The position numbers were made by a program, and so were the translations under genes. From Perkinsus marinus ATCC 50983 (lineage: Eukaryota; Perkinsozoa; Perkinsida; Perkinsidae), in contig NW_003207677.1 in the NCBI RefSeq assembly GCF_000006405.1, positions 698,293-747,627 on the forward strand: a stretch of DNA of 49,335 bases, written 5' to 3'. A model generated the notes under the pieces. That model searched no databases, was not told the origin of the DNA, and saw only the letters and a program-made list of their open reading frames with translations. Every line of letters begins with the position of its first letter. The stretch's first letter is position 1. Below are positions 22,560 through 34,062 of the stretch, piece after piece.

Positions 22560-23850
22560 TACGCCCCAGGTATTTCCACTCCACCCCCCCCCCCTCCCCC
22601 CTGCTTTGCCCTGATAGGAGTCCCCAGAGATAGAGGCAGCCTTCCAATCCAATCGAACATCTTTAGAGCTGATGCTGTGGGCACGAACTTCTCAATTGAC
22701 CTTCCTAGTTTCCTGACTACACTTTCATACAGGGTACTGCAGCAGCAGTGCTACTCGGCAGATTTCCCCACCCTCTCCCAGACCACCCCGGGACCTATGG
22801 GTACGATGAGCAGCGGTTCATCACCGTGTAGTGAGAGAAGCTTCGCCGACTGGTCCGCGCGACTGTTCCTCTCGCAAGACTTTTGCCTGGCGTACTGTAG
22901 CTCCACATCCACTCGCAGATCCAGCGCTCACTGCCGAACGCACTGGACTCCGCGACAGAATTTGCGCTTGGCCAGCCCAACTAACTTAGTTGAACTAAAA
23001 GGACAGTCGCCCGTTGACAGTCCGTTATGTCATAAAGGTTATGACACGTCTTTGTTCGGTTGCCTCGAGTTGAGGCCCTCAACTGTCCGGAGGAGTCCCA
23101 AGAGCTCGGCCTGTAGTGCCATGGCATGCGAAGGCAATTGCTAGTCCCCGGTATTCCATCCTGGGTCGGACACGGTGGGCCACCGTGTTGTGTCTCAGTT
23201 ACTGCAGCGCACCGAGCAGTTTGATTTCAAGATGCCGCTCTGACGGAGCGGCTCCATCAGTACGGAAAGTCTGCATCGCACAAGGGCTCTCTTTGCGGTC
23301 ACTGATCGCGAAAGGTTCGAGCTCTCTCGTCGCTGAGACTGAGGAACCGACCAGAGCTTCCCCAATTGTGCGTTGGAGCTTATCATACGACGAGGGTACA
23401 GCTAGAAAATCCTGCGGCAGGATTCCTGCCATGGACAGCTCACGTTTGATGCATTGGGATACGCACAGGAGATCCCAAGGTAGCCCGACAGGATAATCCC
23501 GTGACGGGATTCCCGTCCGTTCCTCGAAGAAAAAAATTTTTTCCATATTTTTCGTTCAAACTTCAAGTTTCCTTCCGAGGGAAATAGTTTTTCATTTTCC
23601 CTTGGAAAAATGGGAAACACCGTGCCACACCGTGTGCTCAACGAGCACACGGTGTGCTCAATCTCCGTGCCCTCCGAGGGAACCAAGTCTGTAGCGCCTT
23701 CAGCTGCTTGGCAATCCTGGCGGGCAGGGTCGCGTGGCCCCAGCAGCCCCATCGCATGCAGTAGGCAAACCCGAGCCACTGCTTCAAAGTTCACCAGGAC
23801 AACATGAGTGCCCACGCGGCGTGGGCCACGCCCTGTGAATTGAATCAAGT
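22560..23850 (-). pseudogene. Probable decayed retroelement or other coding remnant
   Basis: Minus-strand stretches of protein-like sequence in changing frames, for example 23199-23480 with KRELSMAGILPQDFLAVPSS and FRTDGAAPSERHLEIKLLGA, broken by stops before and after. The TDG...E-LLGA pattern faintly recalls the RNase H part of a pol protein; that is a guess. A C-rich run (about 22580-22605) lies at one end, and the tract is full of short palindromes. Confidence 0.3.
23408..23656. repeat. Chained short palindromes
   Basis: Three chains: AATCCTGC-G-GCAGGATT then CCTGCC (23408-23430); AATCCCGT-G-ACGGGATT then CCCGT (23495-23516); and CACACCGTGTGCTC-AAC-GAGCACACGGTGTG then CTC (23626-23659). 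Each has the form X, inverted X, partial X. Confidence 0.9.
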
Positions 23851-25118
23851 CGTGAATATGATAACGAATCTAAAATTATACGCACGGTTTACGAATCTGA
23901 ATCCCCAATCATTAATTATACTCACGGGTATCAGATCTCAATCTGATCCAGTGAATTATCACTGGTGAATCAGTCCGTAAGTTGAACCATGAATTAGGAT
24001 TAAAGGACGAGTTGAGTGATGGATCAACTTGAATCGGTGCATGATGCACCGTGTCTTCCTGAGTTCCCCTGTGTGAAGTGCACATCGCCCACCAATCCGA
24101 CCTCCGCATCGTTTGCACAGTTGCACTGTCCAACTTGCATACGTCCAAGCTTCTGTGCGCCTCCGTTGAGTTTTTGGGAGGGGGGGGAATGCATTTTTCC
24201 ACCGAAGTTCGCACCGATATAACGTTTCGCACCCGTATTCTTATTTGTACCCGTATAACTTCTCGCACCCGTATTACTATTCATACCCGCATAACTTTTC
24301 GCACCCGTATCGAGCTAACTTTCACGATCGTCATAACGTTGTTTTCCGTGATGGTTCCAAATTAGGCGCGCGAATTCTTGCCGTGACTTTTCCAGTATAC
24401 ACAGATTCAATGGAATCAGCTGGGAAATCAGCTTTGTGAGCAAGGCATGTTGATCACCCTTCTCTTGAATTTTCAACTGAGCAAATCCTCCGAGTCGGAG
24501 TCTCCGATTCACACCTCAGAATTTCTGATCCTGGGCGAGGTGTGAATTATAGATGGGCGGCGTAACGTTTTTTTTACGGTTTACGTTACGGTGTGCGTAA
24601 CGTAAGCAGTTTACGGTTATGGAAAGGCCTTACGACTTTACGGTTGGTGCTGAACTGCTTTTTTGGAATTGTGGCGGAAACATTCGCTGTAATGCACTCC
24701 ACGAGAGCTCAAATAGTTGTTAAACTCATTTCTTGTGGCTCGGATCCAACCGAACGGCTGAGAGAGTAACATTTGGTTTCGCATTTACCACTCGTCTCCT
24801 TTGCAAATTCCGTCCGTTTTACTCCCAGGCTGGCCCGGAACTGCCAAGCCGGCCTCGTCTACGCATGCCCATTCACAGGAAATAGATTTAGGCGACTTGA
24901 ATTATCAATCCTCGTTTTGTCCTCTGCATCTCCGTAAGGCCCGTTACGGCGCCGTAATTTTACGGTACGGTTGTCCGTGAAAACAGTGAATCCTGGAAAT
25001 GGTGAACCGGAATAAATTTCCCGCGAACCCTGATAACAGGGAAGGAACTAGCGCGCGCCATCAGCGCGCGGCCACAAAATTCAAGCCGAGATCACCTTAC
25101 GTCATAGGTGTGGTAATC

Positions 25119-25191
25119 GACCGGTTGGTCTAGTGGTTAGGCGTTAAAGTTAGTAACCGACTGTCCAAGGTTCAAATCCTGTGATCATCAT
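25119..25191 (+). tRNA. tRNA-derived sequence (pseudo-tRNA or SINE head)
   Basis: Contains an A box TGGTCTAGTGG (25126-25136) and a perfect B box GGTTCAAATCC (25169-25179) at normal spacing and ends in ATCA. The acceptor stem and T-arm do not pair well (the seven 5' bases do not match the 3' end), so a functional tRNA is unlikely. Internal pol III promoter boxes could still be active. The D-arm resembles Asp/Glu-type tRNAs. Confidence 0.55.
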
Positions 25192-25726
25192 GGTACTTTT
25201 GTAATTGAGACCCGGTTCAACCGCGGCGGTTGAGGTATTGACCAGCTCGGGCCAGTAATCTTGCCTAACTCAGCTGGCATGCCTCCTCAGCAGTTACTCC
25301 GGGTTCACGAGTTGTAATACAATGCTATCCAGGAGCTCAGTATGGAAGTTGTATTTGTTCATGTTCAAGAGGAACATGCATTGGGACCTGTTGCCTCATG
25401 CATTGCTGTTTATCCTTGTGGTACTGCCAGGATTGTTCATCAACAAGGTTCCCATACTTCTCCTATAGTCACTCCTATGGACTCAAACGCTTTGCTCATG
25501 GCAATCGCGTATTTCAGCTAGTTGGTAACGGATTGAAAACTCACTCCCTCGTAATGGAACAGTGGAACAGAAGACAAAATATTTGATCAAAAGCGGACTG
25601 GAGACGACACAGATTTCCGAAGCCCGAAGAAAGAGCACCATTCAGTACTTCGGAAGTACTACTTCCTGTCCACAACCATGGCATAGGGTGACTCGAAAGC
25701 TATTACTAGACCGTTCGTGTTGCTCT

Positions 25727-25773
25727 TACTTTTGAAAAGTCGCTTCAAGTCTTGAAGCGACTTTTCAAAAGTA
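25727..25773. repeat. 47-bp near-perfect palindrome within the hAT-like element
   Basis: Left arm 25727-25749 and right arm 25751-25773 are exact inverses (23 bp each, core GTCGCTTCAAG-T-CTTGAAGCGAC) with a single T between them. Arms this long with a 1-nt spacer are hard to keep in replicating DNA unless recent or structured. Confidence 0.95.
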
Positions 25774-26560
25774 GGACGCCTAGTTCTTCGTTGCGTGTCT
25801 TGAAGTTCAAGACAGTGGTCCACAGCGCTGCGATTCTTGTGAGCAAGCTGACTACTCAAACATTAATCAACCGGAGAGAGAGTGATCATTGAAAGTTGAA
25901 TCGGTTCGGGAAGGAGTGGTAGAAAAATTACTGATATTTAGCATACCGGTGCGGGCGAGTTTGTTGTTCACTATTGTAAGGCTTTCACCCGCTTTAGTGG
26001 GAGAAAAAGTCCCTACAACGGATTTACTCGCCCTTCACCTTTTTCAGGATTCACTGTTTTCAGGCGGGACCCCTTACGGTACGGGGCTTGAATCGTAACC
26101 GTGAAAGTGAGCGTAACGATCCGTAACGTAATTCTGCCCATCTATAGTGTGAATCGGGGATCTCCTGACGCAGAATACCGCCCCGCCAATCTCAACTTCA
26201 ATCTGAGCTTTCTCGTTCTGCGCTTGTTATTAGACTGTTCAGTGAACAGTGTTCATTTGCTACTATCTTCACTCTTCTAGCCGATCTTCACTGTTTGTTG
26301 ACTTCCAATCGCCAACGAAGAAAGTCTCTTCGGGCGAATACTCAAGTTGCCTTCAGCCTCTACGCTCGCCAAGCTGGCCGTCTCGTCTCGTGGATCTGTG
26401 AGTCACAGACTGTGACGCCACCGTGCATCACGCGTCACGCCGCTCACAATATTCGCCTTGTGCCACTCAGCCTCCTGAATGAACACTCTCGAACGTTCTT
26501 GCACTGTTATGATTGGAGCTATCTTCGCGTTGGCAGGTTCTCCATCGTGACGTAATAATA

Positions 26561-28147
26561 ATGAGAACATCGGAAGCATTATCACTGAACCATGATCCAG
26601 TTTCATTTGAATTGAGAGAATATCATATGTCATATCAGAACACGGATTGGGAGTTCTTCGACCCCAACTTAGACGAGGACTGGTGGGAGAATTTTACCCT
26701 TCCTTCTCTTAAAACAGCATCCTTTCTGACGCTGATCGGTTTCATCGTCTCTTGCAGTCTCTGCATCGCCCATTTTCTCACACAGCGAGAACGGGGAATG
26801 CATAAAGGGACATCCAAGGGCTTCCAAAAGGTATCGAATGTTGAGAATGGGGGAGCCGCTGCTGATGACGAGTATGACGGGGACAGAGAGGAGCCGCAGG
26901 GCAAGAAGCCACGGTACCCGGCGGTAGACTTCTTCAGAGGAAATTGCATCCTATATGTGCTCATATTCCACTTGCTTTGGCTATTTGGAGATTCTGGCAT
27001 GCTGCCTCGTTTCCCACTCCGCAGAACCCCGACTATACCTTTAAGTAACTACCTATACTTTGGTATGATCTACCTTATGTCGAATACTTGGATTCATCTT
27101 TCGTCGACTTTCCACCCGTATATCTCATATTTCACGTAAGACCGTCTGCCGAAGTATGGCGCCGTACCATCAGTTCCTCAGGTACTCAATCGCTACTATT
27201 CTCTGCATTTACGTGCTATGTTGGGAATCAGAAATATCCGGTGTGTGCCAAATAATGCTCTGCGTCGGACTATCCCTGGCGATAGTCCACGAGGATCGAA
27301 TAAAATGGAGAAACCTCATCATTAGAACACTCAAGCTGGGAGTAGCAGCAGGGACTATAAGCGCCCTAACGTGATAACGCTTACGAGCATCATTTGATTG
27401 TTCTTGTCATTACTTGTGATAGGTATATCTTTATGCCCAGATCCCCTATATACTTCGGTGCCATCCACTGCATAACGCTCAATACCCTTCTCACAATGAT
27501 CTTCATCAGAGTAAGTTGAGCCTCCCCCTAAGATGATACTGCCTCTTCTGCTCGACGGATCTTCCATCATATTCCCATCATCATCGTATCCTCTTCTTCG
27601 TCTTCTACTCAGGTCCCCCGTATTGCCTTAGTCGGATTCGTTTCCATCCAGTTTTTCACGATGATGGGCGGCGTGTTCCCCCTCGAGATCCCCACTAACC
27701 GTCCCACAGTTGATGTTATCCCATGGTACGCCAATCAATGTCCTTTGCCTATTAGTCTACAGTTCAACAGTAGAGAAGGCCCCTTGATAAATGGCTCCTC
27801 TGGTCGAACAATGCTCACAACACCTCACCAGAGTCGAGGGAAAGGTTTTCGTCGTTGTAGGTTCCACAACCTTGGATACTGCTTACTCGGTGTCTGGCTC
27901 CATAGCGTCGGTGCTCATAAGATTTCGGCGATCGAGTTGATACCGGGCAGGTCAGTGCACTTCGAGGACACAGTCTTCACGTTTTTCGGACGACATGTAA
28001 GTTATCCTTGCTGTTGTTCCCCCCATGGATACCTGAGTCCTTTAGTCATGATGTACGTCCGTGTTTTCTCAGTCCCTGACGGTTTACCTTGCGCACATGT
28101 TACCCGTTCTGTTCATACTCGGAGTTTTCGTCTACTCGAGATACTGA
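26561..28147 (+). CDS. Acyltransferase E, 391 aa
   Basis: Exons 26561-27135, 27182-27370, 27423-27510, 27613-27725, 27861-27996 and 28073-28147 give 1176 nt with no stop. Subtype I core with a longer N-terminus (MRTSEALSLNHDP, then WWENFTLPSLKT and a membrane helix). Motifs: PAVDFFRGNCILYVLIFHLLW, YFGAIHCITLN, DVIPWFHNLGY, FFGRHSLTVYLAH. Intron 4 is only 135 bp and shows the state before the insertions seen in A and B. An AG acceptor-like site (GGCAG at 26533-26537) shortly before the ATG is conserved in F. A later ATG at 26627 is possible. Confidence 0.87.
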
Positions 28148-28473
28148 CAACCCTCCATCGCATCATGATCCGGGATCCACAGATGAGCTAATATTCTCCC
28201 TTCGGGGATTCTTACTCCCAACTGTTCGTTGTGTTCGCTAGTTAGAGGTAGGGGACCTACTTCTAGGATACCTTACACCAGGACGTTTTGCCGGACCGTC
28301 TCTATCCTGTCCCTGCTGTGTCTGTGGCGTACAGCTCGCAGTATTTTTGAGCTGTGACGCTAGTTGGTTCGTGAGTATTTCATAGAATTATTAGAACTCC
28401 TATATTGGTTACCTCGACTCTATTTGGTTTAGTGTTAACTTAATCTAGTGGGTTTGGCTGCCAACTTTGCCAT

Positions 28474-28590
28474 AACGTCTCTGAGTTTAGGATAGAAACT
28501 TTTTACTCCTAACGTAAGGACTCCTTGAATAAGGTGAGGCTATTTCACGAGGGTTTCCCCACTTCGCGTTAGGATCCTAAACTCAAAGAC
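28474..28590. repeat. MITE-like 110-bp hairpin, copy in the E flank
   Basis: ACGTCTCTGAGTTTAGGAT at the left is matched by its inverse ATCCTAAACTCAAAGACG at the right, around a loop of about 80 nt. The equivalent site downstream of gene F (34063-34172) has the same hairpin with about 30-bp arms (AGGACGTCTCTGAGTTTA). It was present before the E/F duplication. Confidence 0.7.
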
Positions 28591-28869
28591 GCCCTCATGT
28601 GATGATGAGGACATCCTAACAGGCTCAGAGATTAAGTACAAGTGGAATAAAATACCTGGAAGTGATTGAACCTGGCCCAGGTTACCTGGACCAACAGGAT
28701 GTAATTAGCAGTAGCTAACGATTCCATCATCCGCCATCTCAACTTCGAACAAACTTTCGTGTTGAGCCGGAAAGTACAAAAAAGGGGTGGTTCGAGCGGG
28801 CAGGGGGCGCCGAGGCAGAACTCACTACAAACAAACGACTTCGACATGAACTTTGACCTCCGTGAAACC

Positions 28870-29330
28870 TCTACCTACGGGATCGGGAGTCGAGCACCGT
28901 CCGCGACTAATCTGAAGGCGACCACGATAGCTCGGAACTCGCGGAAACGCTCCCCGCTGCCTCGTGAAAGTTCAAGCCTATAGATCTCGCGTTTGGCTGC
29001 GCACCGCAGGTACACAACCCTAGACGCGTAGCGGATAGCCCAGGCAGAGTTTAAAACCCATATGATAGGTGTAGACTCACTGCTCACCCGTAGTCTCGGT
29101 TCGTGGATCGGGTGAGGTTTCGAGTCGAGTGACGGTAGACTAATAGACGAGAGGTGTCTAAGGTTCAGAACCGCATTCCCTTCGTCGATACTCAAACCAG
29201 TATCGTGAAACACTTGCACCCCTTGACTAACAGGCTAGCTGAGATTACCAGGACACAAGTATTGTCCCCGGTCGTCGCAGTTCCACCGTCGATAAAACCC
29301 TCCGGCATTGACCTCAGCGCGACCTACCAT
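28870..29330. other. Segment present only in the E copy of the E/F duplication
   Basis: The E flank and F flank align up to CGACATGAACTTT-ACCTCCG and again from about 29331 (GACAATATCTGGACGATTTG). F has about 15 bp between these points and E has about 460 bp. No gene, terminal repeat or coding frame is apparent in the extra DNA. Insertion in E or deletion in F cannot be told apart. Confidence 0.5.
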
Positions 29331-29636
29331 ATCGACAATATCTGGACGATTTGCTTGACAAGAGGAGGATTCAATAGGGAAGCTTCACTATTTGGCAGCT
29401 TCTTGCTTTACTCAGGATTTTCCTCACTATATATAGAAGTTTACATATGAATTCGGGAAGAAGTGTACAGAAACCAACGAGGATTTTCCAAAGTTCCCTC
29501 ACAATTGTCAGCAACACATGTAGTTGACCAAATACAAATCTTCCCATACTGGGCATGTGTATCGACACTCCCTCCACAGTACACAGCCGAGCGCATCACG
29601 GATAAACTGGCAGATGAAACTCCAACACAAACTCAC

Positions 29637-31149
29637 CGCTCCCGGGTCGCCAGTCCCTTTAGGTAGGGCTGCCTTAGCCATGGTCTTGGCAGTTCTTGTA
29701 TCGCTTATAGCTACGGTGCGGTCATACCCTGCAGAGGCTAATATTGAATCCTGGCCCAGGCCCCCAGGACACACACTGGACCTTCCCATTGTGGGCCTCT
29801 TCGAGTCTCGAAGTTCGAGAGTACCTGCCATCACTCTGATGCTCGAGGCCCTTACCAAGATACCTACACACTGCTCGGGCCGAGGTCAGGTCCCACACCT
29901 TCACGGTCTCATCAGCACTACCGCTGGCCAGAGCGTTCGAGGCCACCCGGCTTACATCCAAGCACATGCCTGGACCCGTGTTAGTTTGGGGAGAAATACC
30001 GTTGGCATTCTTAGTAACATTCTGAGCTGAAAAGTAATGCGTAGTCTTCACTAGGAGTCGCGCGGATCCTTGACTTCAAAAATAGCAAATATGAGTACCG
30101 TGTGGATATCGAACGCACAACCTATCGCTACATAATGACATGCTCTACCACTTCCACCAATTCGTCTCAATAACATCACTCCTCCGTCCCAACCCCCAAT
30201 ACGGACCTTTTTCTTATTCCGTCGCGTCCAATTCTTCCCCTTCATCTCAGCCTTACGTACCCCGAGTGTAGCTGTGGGCTTCATGCAATACATCAACGAC
30301 GCATCCCATATATCAATGGACTGATCAGAGGTTCCTAATCAACCCGTTCCAGATGACTTCAACGAGGAGCGGTATTACCAACAGCAAGGAAAGACTCCGA
30401 TCCCTTGGTAGAGCCAGCCATCTTAGGCAACCAAGCTGTGCATAGAGGATACGATGTTAGCAGTAAGTCATGATGGACATACCTTCACACTAGACCGGCA
30501 CTTGAGATCAGCTAGGGAGGTTGTCGGTACTACATCCCGCCTTGCTGGGTATCATGTAGATGTACCTCCAAACTGCATGCATCATCCTCAGCGTTGGCAG
30601 CCACAAACGTGAGGTCACTGTCCTTAATAGTGTAGTAGTCATCCGTGCCAGCGTTGGCAGCCACAAACCTGGGGTCACTGTCCTTAATAGTGTAGTAGTC
30701 ATCCGGGCCGTCCTCGGACTCAGCCTCGCCTCCCAACATCGTCACCAGTCATGTAGGGATCCTTCTCCTTAGCCAGTCGGGCATCCTATCGAGCATTTCG
30801 CACAGTGAAAATTCCTGAGATTCCCCCTTTCCACCACCACCTGGTGCGGCTCCACAAACAGGTTAGCAAATCGATCCGTCTCAACTTCATCGTCACAATC
30901 GTCCATATTGAACTCCTTCTCGATGCCCTCAGCGGCATCATCGTCGGTGTCTAAGACCAGCCCAGTACCCACATGGGCGCCATTTCCTTTACTACCCTCT
31001 TCCGCCCGTCCGCTCTGCTGTTGCTGAAGCTGCTCCTCCAACAGCTTCTTCCGTTGGTCCCGAGCCGACTCAGCCGCCTCGACATTGCCGCTGTTCATGG
31101 CTGCTCGAGCCAACCAACGTACCGAGGTGATGGGAGATTTACTATCCAT
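29637..31149 (-). CDS. PWP1-like WD40 protein, C-terminally incomplete and frameshifted
   Basis: PWP1 is a WD40 chromatin/rRNA-synthesis factor. Exon 1 (31149-30841, 103 codons) starts MDSKSPITSVRWLARAAM, matching the family's N-terminal VRW, and runs through an acidic stretch. Then come DARLAKEKDPYMT, DSD-type acidic repeats, LEVHLHD, WLPKMAGS...FLAVGN, SIDIWDASLMYCMKPTATLG, and WD repeats LASGSADETVKVWDLTSA and ILASAGYDRTVAI. Order and spacing follow PWP1. Joining WGPGPGFN to ILASAGYD needs a 1-2 nt shift near 29730, and another shift is needed near 30735. After donor GTGAGT at 29636 I could not find the remaining WD repeats. It is either a decaying copy or affected by indel errors. The acidic part contains a 20-codon tandem duplication. 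Confidence 0.8.
30590..30710 (-). repeat. 60-bp in-frame tandem duplication in the PWP1-like gene
   Basis: Two copies starting at 30591 and 30651 (plus-strand GCGTTGGCAGCCACAAAC), differing at a few bases. Each encodes a 20-residue unit of the form DDYYTIKDSD-FVAANA. The period is a multiple of three, so the frame is kept. PWP1 has a similar single EIKPTDN-like segment here. Confidence 0.9.
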
Positions 31150-31199
31150 GTGGACCAGGGAGGTACTGCAGCACTATGGAATTACATTGGGGCTTATCA

Positions 31200-31770
31200 T
31201 CGACAACCATAGGGGGGTGTAGGCCCTTGTCAGAGGAGTCATATCACTTACACGGGCTTTGAAACCTGGCACATGGCCCCAGAAGTTGCCACCGACGAGT
31301 CTACGCCGGGTAATTTACTCCGATGTTGGAGTGTTTTAACACGCGCTTAATCGACGCTCTTCCACTTCTAGTCCGTATTTTCAGCTAAAAGGTTCTCATC
31401 CCCTTCGTTACAAACCATGTCCTGAGACGTGCATCAATGCCTATTTTGAAAATCATAGAGTGGCGTTCTTCCCACGCCACGGTGGGAAGCTTCGGATCCT
31501 CGAGTCTCGGCCCTCGAAAGTTGCAACGGCACCTTATCGAGGATTCTCGACAGTTGCCGCTGGAATTTATTAACACCCGTTGAATAAGTACGATACTAAG
31601 TCCAGCCGATAGAGGGGCTAATGACAACATTCTGGGAGTAGACACATGCGATAGAAGCATTAATGCTGATGGTTCTAAATGTTGTCATCCGGGCTGGCCG
31701 CAGTCGTAGAGGCGTTGTGATTCCCATGTGAAGTCTTTCCTCAAAGGCGCAGAAAGCCACGAGCATGTAA
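31200..31770. other. Intergenic, nothing recognised
   Basis: Between the PWP1-like start and the small secreted protein. No frame with matching splice sites or known motif was found. Confidence 0.5.
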
Positions 31771-31771
31771 T

Positions 31772-32056
31772 CTAAATCGGCCTATTTTCGTTCCCAAGCC
31801 ATGATGCATTTTTGACCGTACGAACTACCCCGTCTCTCTGGGGGAAAACTGGGAGGAAGGCAATGGGAGATTCCTCAGAAAGGAAGGCTTCTGATAGTTC
31901 GAGGTCACCGTTGGTGCGCTTGAAACGAAACATTCGATCGTCGGAGAGCGGAGCGATCTCGCAGGAATCGTCAGGCGATACACAGCCTTGCTGAAGGACA
32001 ATAAGCAACGAACAGGTTGTAAAGATTATGGTGAGAATAATACGAGGAAAAGCCAT
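31772..32056 (-). CDS. Small secreted protein, 94 aa, unknown
   Basis: ATG at 32056 gives MAFPRIILTIIFTTCSLL, a clear signal peptide (positively charged start, hydrophobic core to about residue 21, then a polar region with two Cys: GCVSPDDSCE). The rest is polar (FRFKRTNGDLELSEAFL) and ends at TAG 31772-31774. No family recognised. It could be a single-exon gene or the first exon of a longer one. It lies divergently, about 265 bp from gene F. Confidence 0.55.
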   Translation of the reverse strand: MAFPRIILTIIFTTCSLLIVLQQGCVSPDDSCEIAPLSDDRMFRFKRTNGDLELSEAFLSEESPIAFLPVFPQRDGVVRTVKNASWLGNENRPI

Positions 32057-32320
32057 TGAAGGGGCGTGTTGACGATTGAGAGTAGACACTTGACGAGGAG
32101 TCTAATCAACCTTCAGCCTCTACTCTCGCCAAGCTGGCCGTCTCGTCCCGTAGATCTGTGAGTCACAGACTGTGACGCCACCGTGCATCACGCGTCACGC
32201 TGCTCACAATACTCGCCTTGTGCCACTCAGCCTCCTGAACGAACACTTTCGAACGTTCTTGCACTGTTATGATTGGACCTATTTTCGCGTTGGCAGGTTC
32301 TCCATCGTGACGTAGTAGTA

Positions 32321-33907
32321 ATGAGAACATCGGAAGCATTATCACTGAACCATGATTCAGTTTCATTTGAATTGAGAGAATATCATATGTCATATCAGAG
32401 CACGGTTTGCGAGTTCTTCGACCCCACCTTAGACGAGGACTGGTGGGAGAATTTTACCCTTCCTTCTCTTAAAACAGCATCCTTTCTGACGCTGATCGGT
32501 TTCATCGTCTCTTGCAGTCTCTGTATCGCCCATTTTCTCACACAGCGAGAACGGGGAATGCATAAAGGAACATCCAAGGGCTTCGAAAGGGTATCGAATG
32601 TTGAGAATGGGGGAGCCGCTACTGATGAGGAGTATGACGGGGACAGAGAGGAACCGCGGGGCAAGAAGCCACGGTACCCGGCGGTAGACTTCTTCAGAGG
32701 AAATTGCATCCTATATGTGCTCATATTCCACTTGCTTTGGCTATTTGGAGATTCTGGCATGCTGCCTCGTTTCCCACTCCGCAGAACCCCAACTATGCCT
32801 TTAAGTAACTACCTATACTTTGGTATGATGTACCTTATGTCGAATACTTGGATTCATCTTTCGTCGACTTGCCACCCGTATATCTCATATTTCACGTAAG
32901 ACCGTCTGCCGAAGTATGGCGCCGTACTATCAGTTCCTCAGGTACTCAGTCGTTACTATTCTCTGCATTTACATGCTATGTTGGGAATCAGAAATATCCG
33001 GTGTGTGCCAAATAATGCTCTGCGTCGGACTATCCCTGGCGATAGTCCACGAGGATCGAATAAAATGGAGAAACCTCATCATTAGAACACTCAAGCTGGG
33101 AGTAGCAGCAGGGACTATAAGCGCCCTAACGTGATAACGCTTACGAGCATCATTTGATTGTTCTTGTCATTACTTGTGATAGGTATATCTTTATGCCCAG
33201 ATCCCCTATATACTTCGGTGCCATCCACTGCATAACGCTCAATACCCTTCTCACAATGATCTTCATCAGAGTAAGTTGAGCCTCCCCCTAAGATGATACT
33301 GCCTCTTCTGCTCGACGGATCTTCCATCATATTCCCATCATCATCGTATCCTCTTCTTCGTCTTCTACTCAGGTCCCCCGTATTGCCTTAGTCGGATTCG
33401 TTTCCATCCAGTTTTTCACGATGATGGGCGGCGTGTTCCCCCTCGAGATCCCCACTAACCGTCCCACAGTTGATGTCATCCCATGGTACGCCAATCAATG
33501 TCCTTTGCCTATTAGTCTACAGTTCAACAGTAGAGAAGGCTCCTTGATAAATGGCTCCTCTGGTCGAACAATGCTCACAACACCTCACCAAAGTCGAGGG
33601 AAAGGTTTTCGTCGTTGTAGGTTCCACAACCTCGGATACTGCTTACTCGGTGTCTGGCTCCATAGCGTCGGTGCTCATAAGATTTTGGCGATCGAGTTGA
33701 TACCGGGCAGGTCAGTGCACTTCGAGGACACAGTCTTCACGTTTTTCGGACGACATGTAAGTTATCCTTGCTGTTGTTCCCCCCATGGATACCTGAGTCC
33801 TTTAGTCATGATGTACGTCCGTGTTTTCTCAGTCCCTGACGGTTTACCTTGCGCACATGTTACCCGTTCTGTTCATACTCGGAGTTTTCGTCTACTCGAG
33901 ATACTGA
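32321..33907 (+). CDS. Acyltransferase F, 391 aa, close paralogue of E
   Basis: Exons 32321-32895, 32942-33130, 33183-33270, 33373-33485, 33621-33756 and 33833-33907, all at offset 5760 from gene E and in phase. Amino-acid changes relative to E are concentrated in the N-terminal tail (VCEFFDPTLDEDWW versus DWEFFDPNLDEDWW) and acidic linker. The membrane core and DFFRG/FH/PWFHN/GRHSL motifs are unchanged, which suggests purifying selection. Homology with E starts at 32111 and continues past the gene to about 34915. Confidence 0.87.
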
Positions 33908-34062
33908 CAACCCTCCATCGCATCACGATCTGTGGTTCATAGATGAGCTAATATTCTTCCTTTAGGGATTCTAACTGAGGTAGATAAAAGTTGAAAGTCT
34001 TCCGACTGTTCGTTGTGTTCGCTAGTTCCAGTTAGGGGGCCTATCTGATAGGATACTTTATA

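Larger units (their letters stand above)
24548..26146. mobile_element. hAT-like non-autonomous DNA transposon, 1.6 kb
   Basis: Starts TATAGATGGGC and ends with its inverse GCCCATCTATA. It is flanked on both sides by the 8-bp direct repeat GTGTGAAT (24540-24547 and 26147-26154), the target duplication length of the hAT superfamily. Subterminal regions are full of TTACGGTTTACGTTACGG-like motifs in both orientations (24565-24650 and 26075-26130), which suit transposase-binding arrays. No transposase frame is visible, so it would depend on a relative. It contains a tRNA-like segment and a 47-bp near-perfect palindrome. It sits between gene D and gene E. Confidence 0.9.

Noticed and set aside
22515-23144. 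209-aa plus-strand frame beginning at the C-rich run
   Set aside because: It has proline runs from the poly-C tract and random-looking composition, with no conserved motif or splice context; protein-like signal is stronger on the other strand.
25119-25191. Functional tRNA gene
   Set aside because: A and B boxes are good but the acceptor and T stems do not pair, so I list it only as tRNA-derived.
24548-26146. hAT transposase gene
   Set aside because: No frame of useful length or hAT motif was found within the element.
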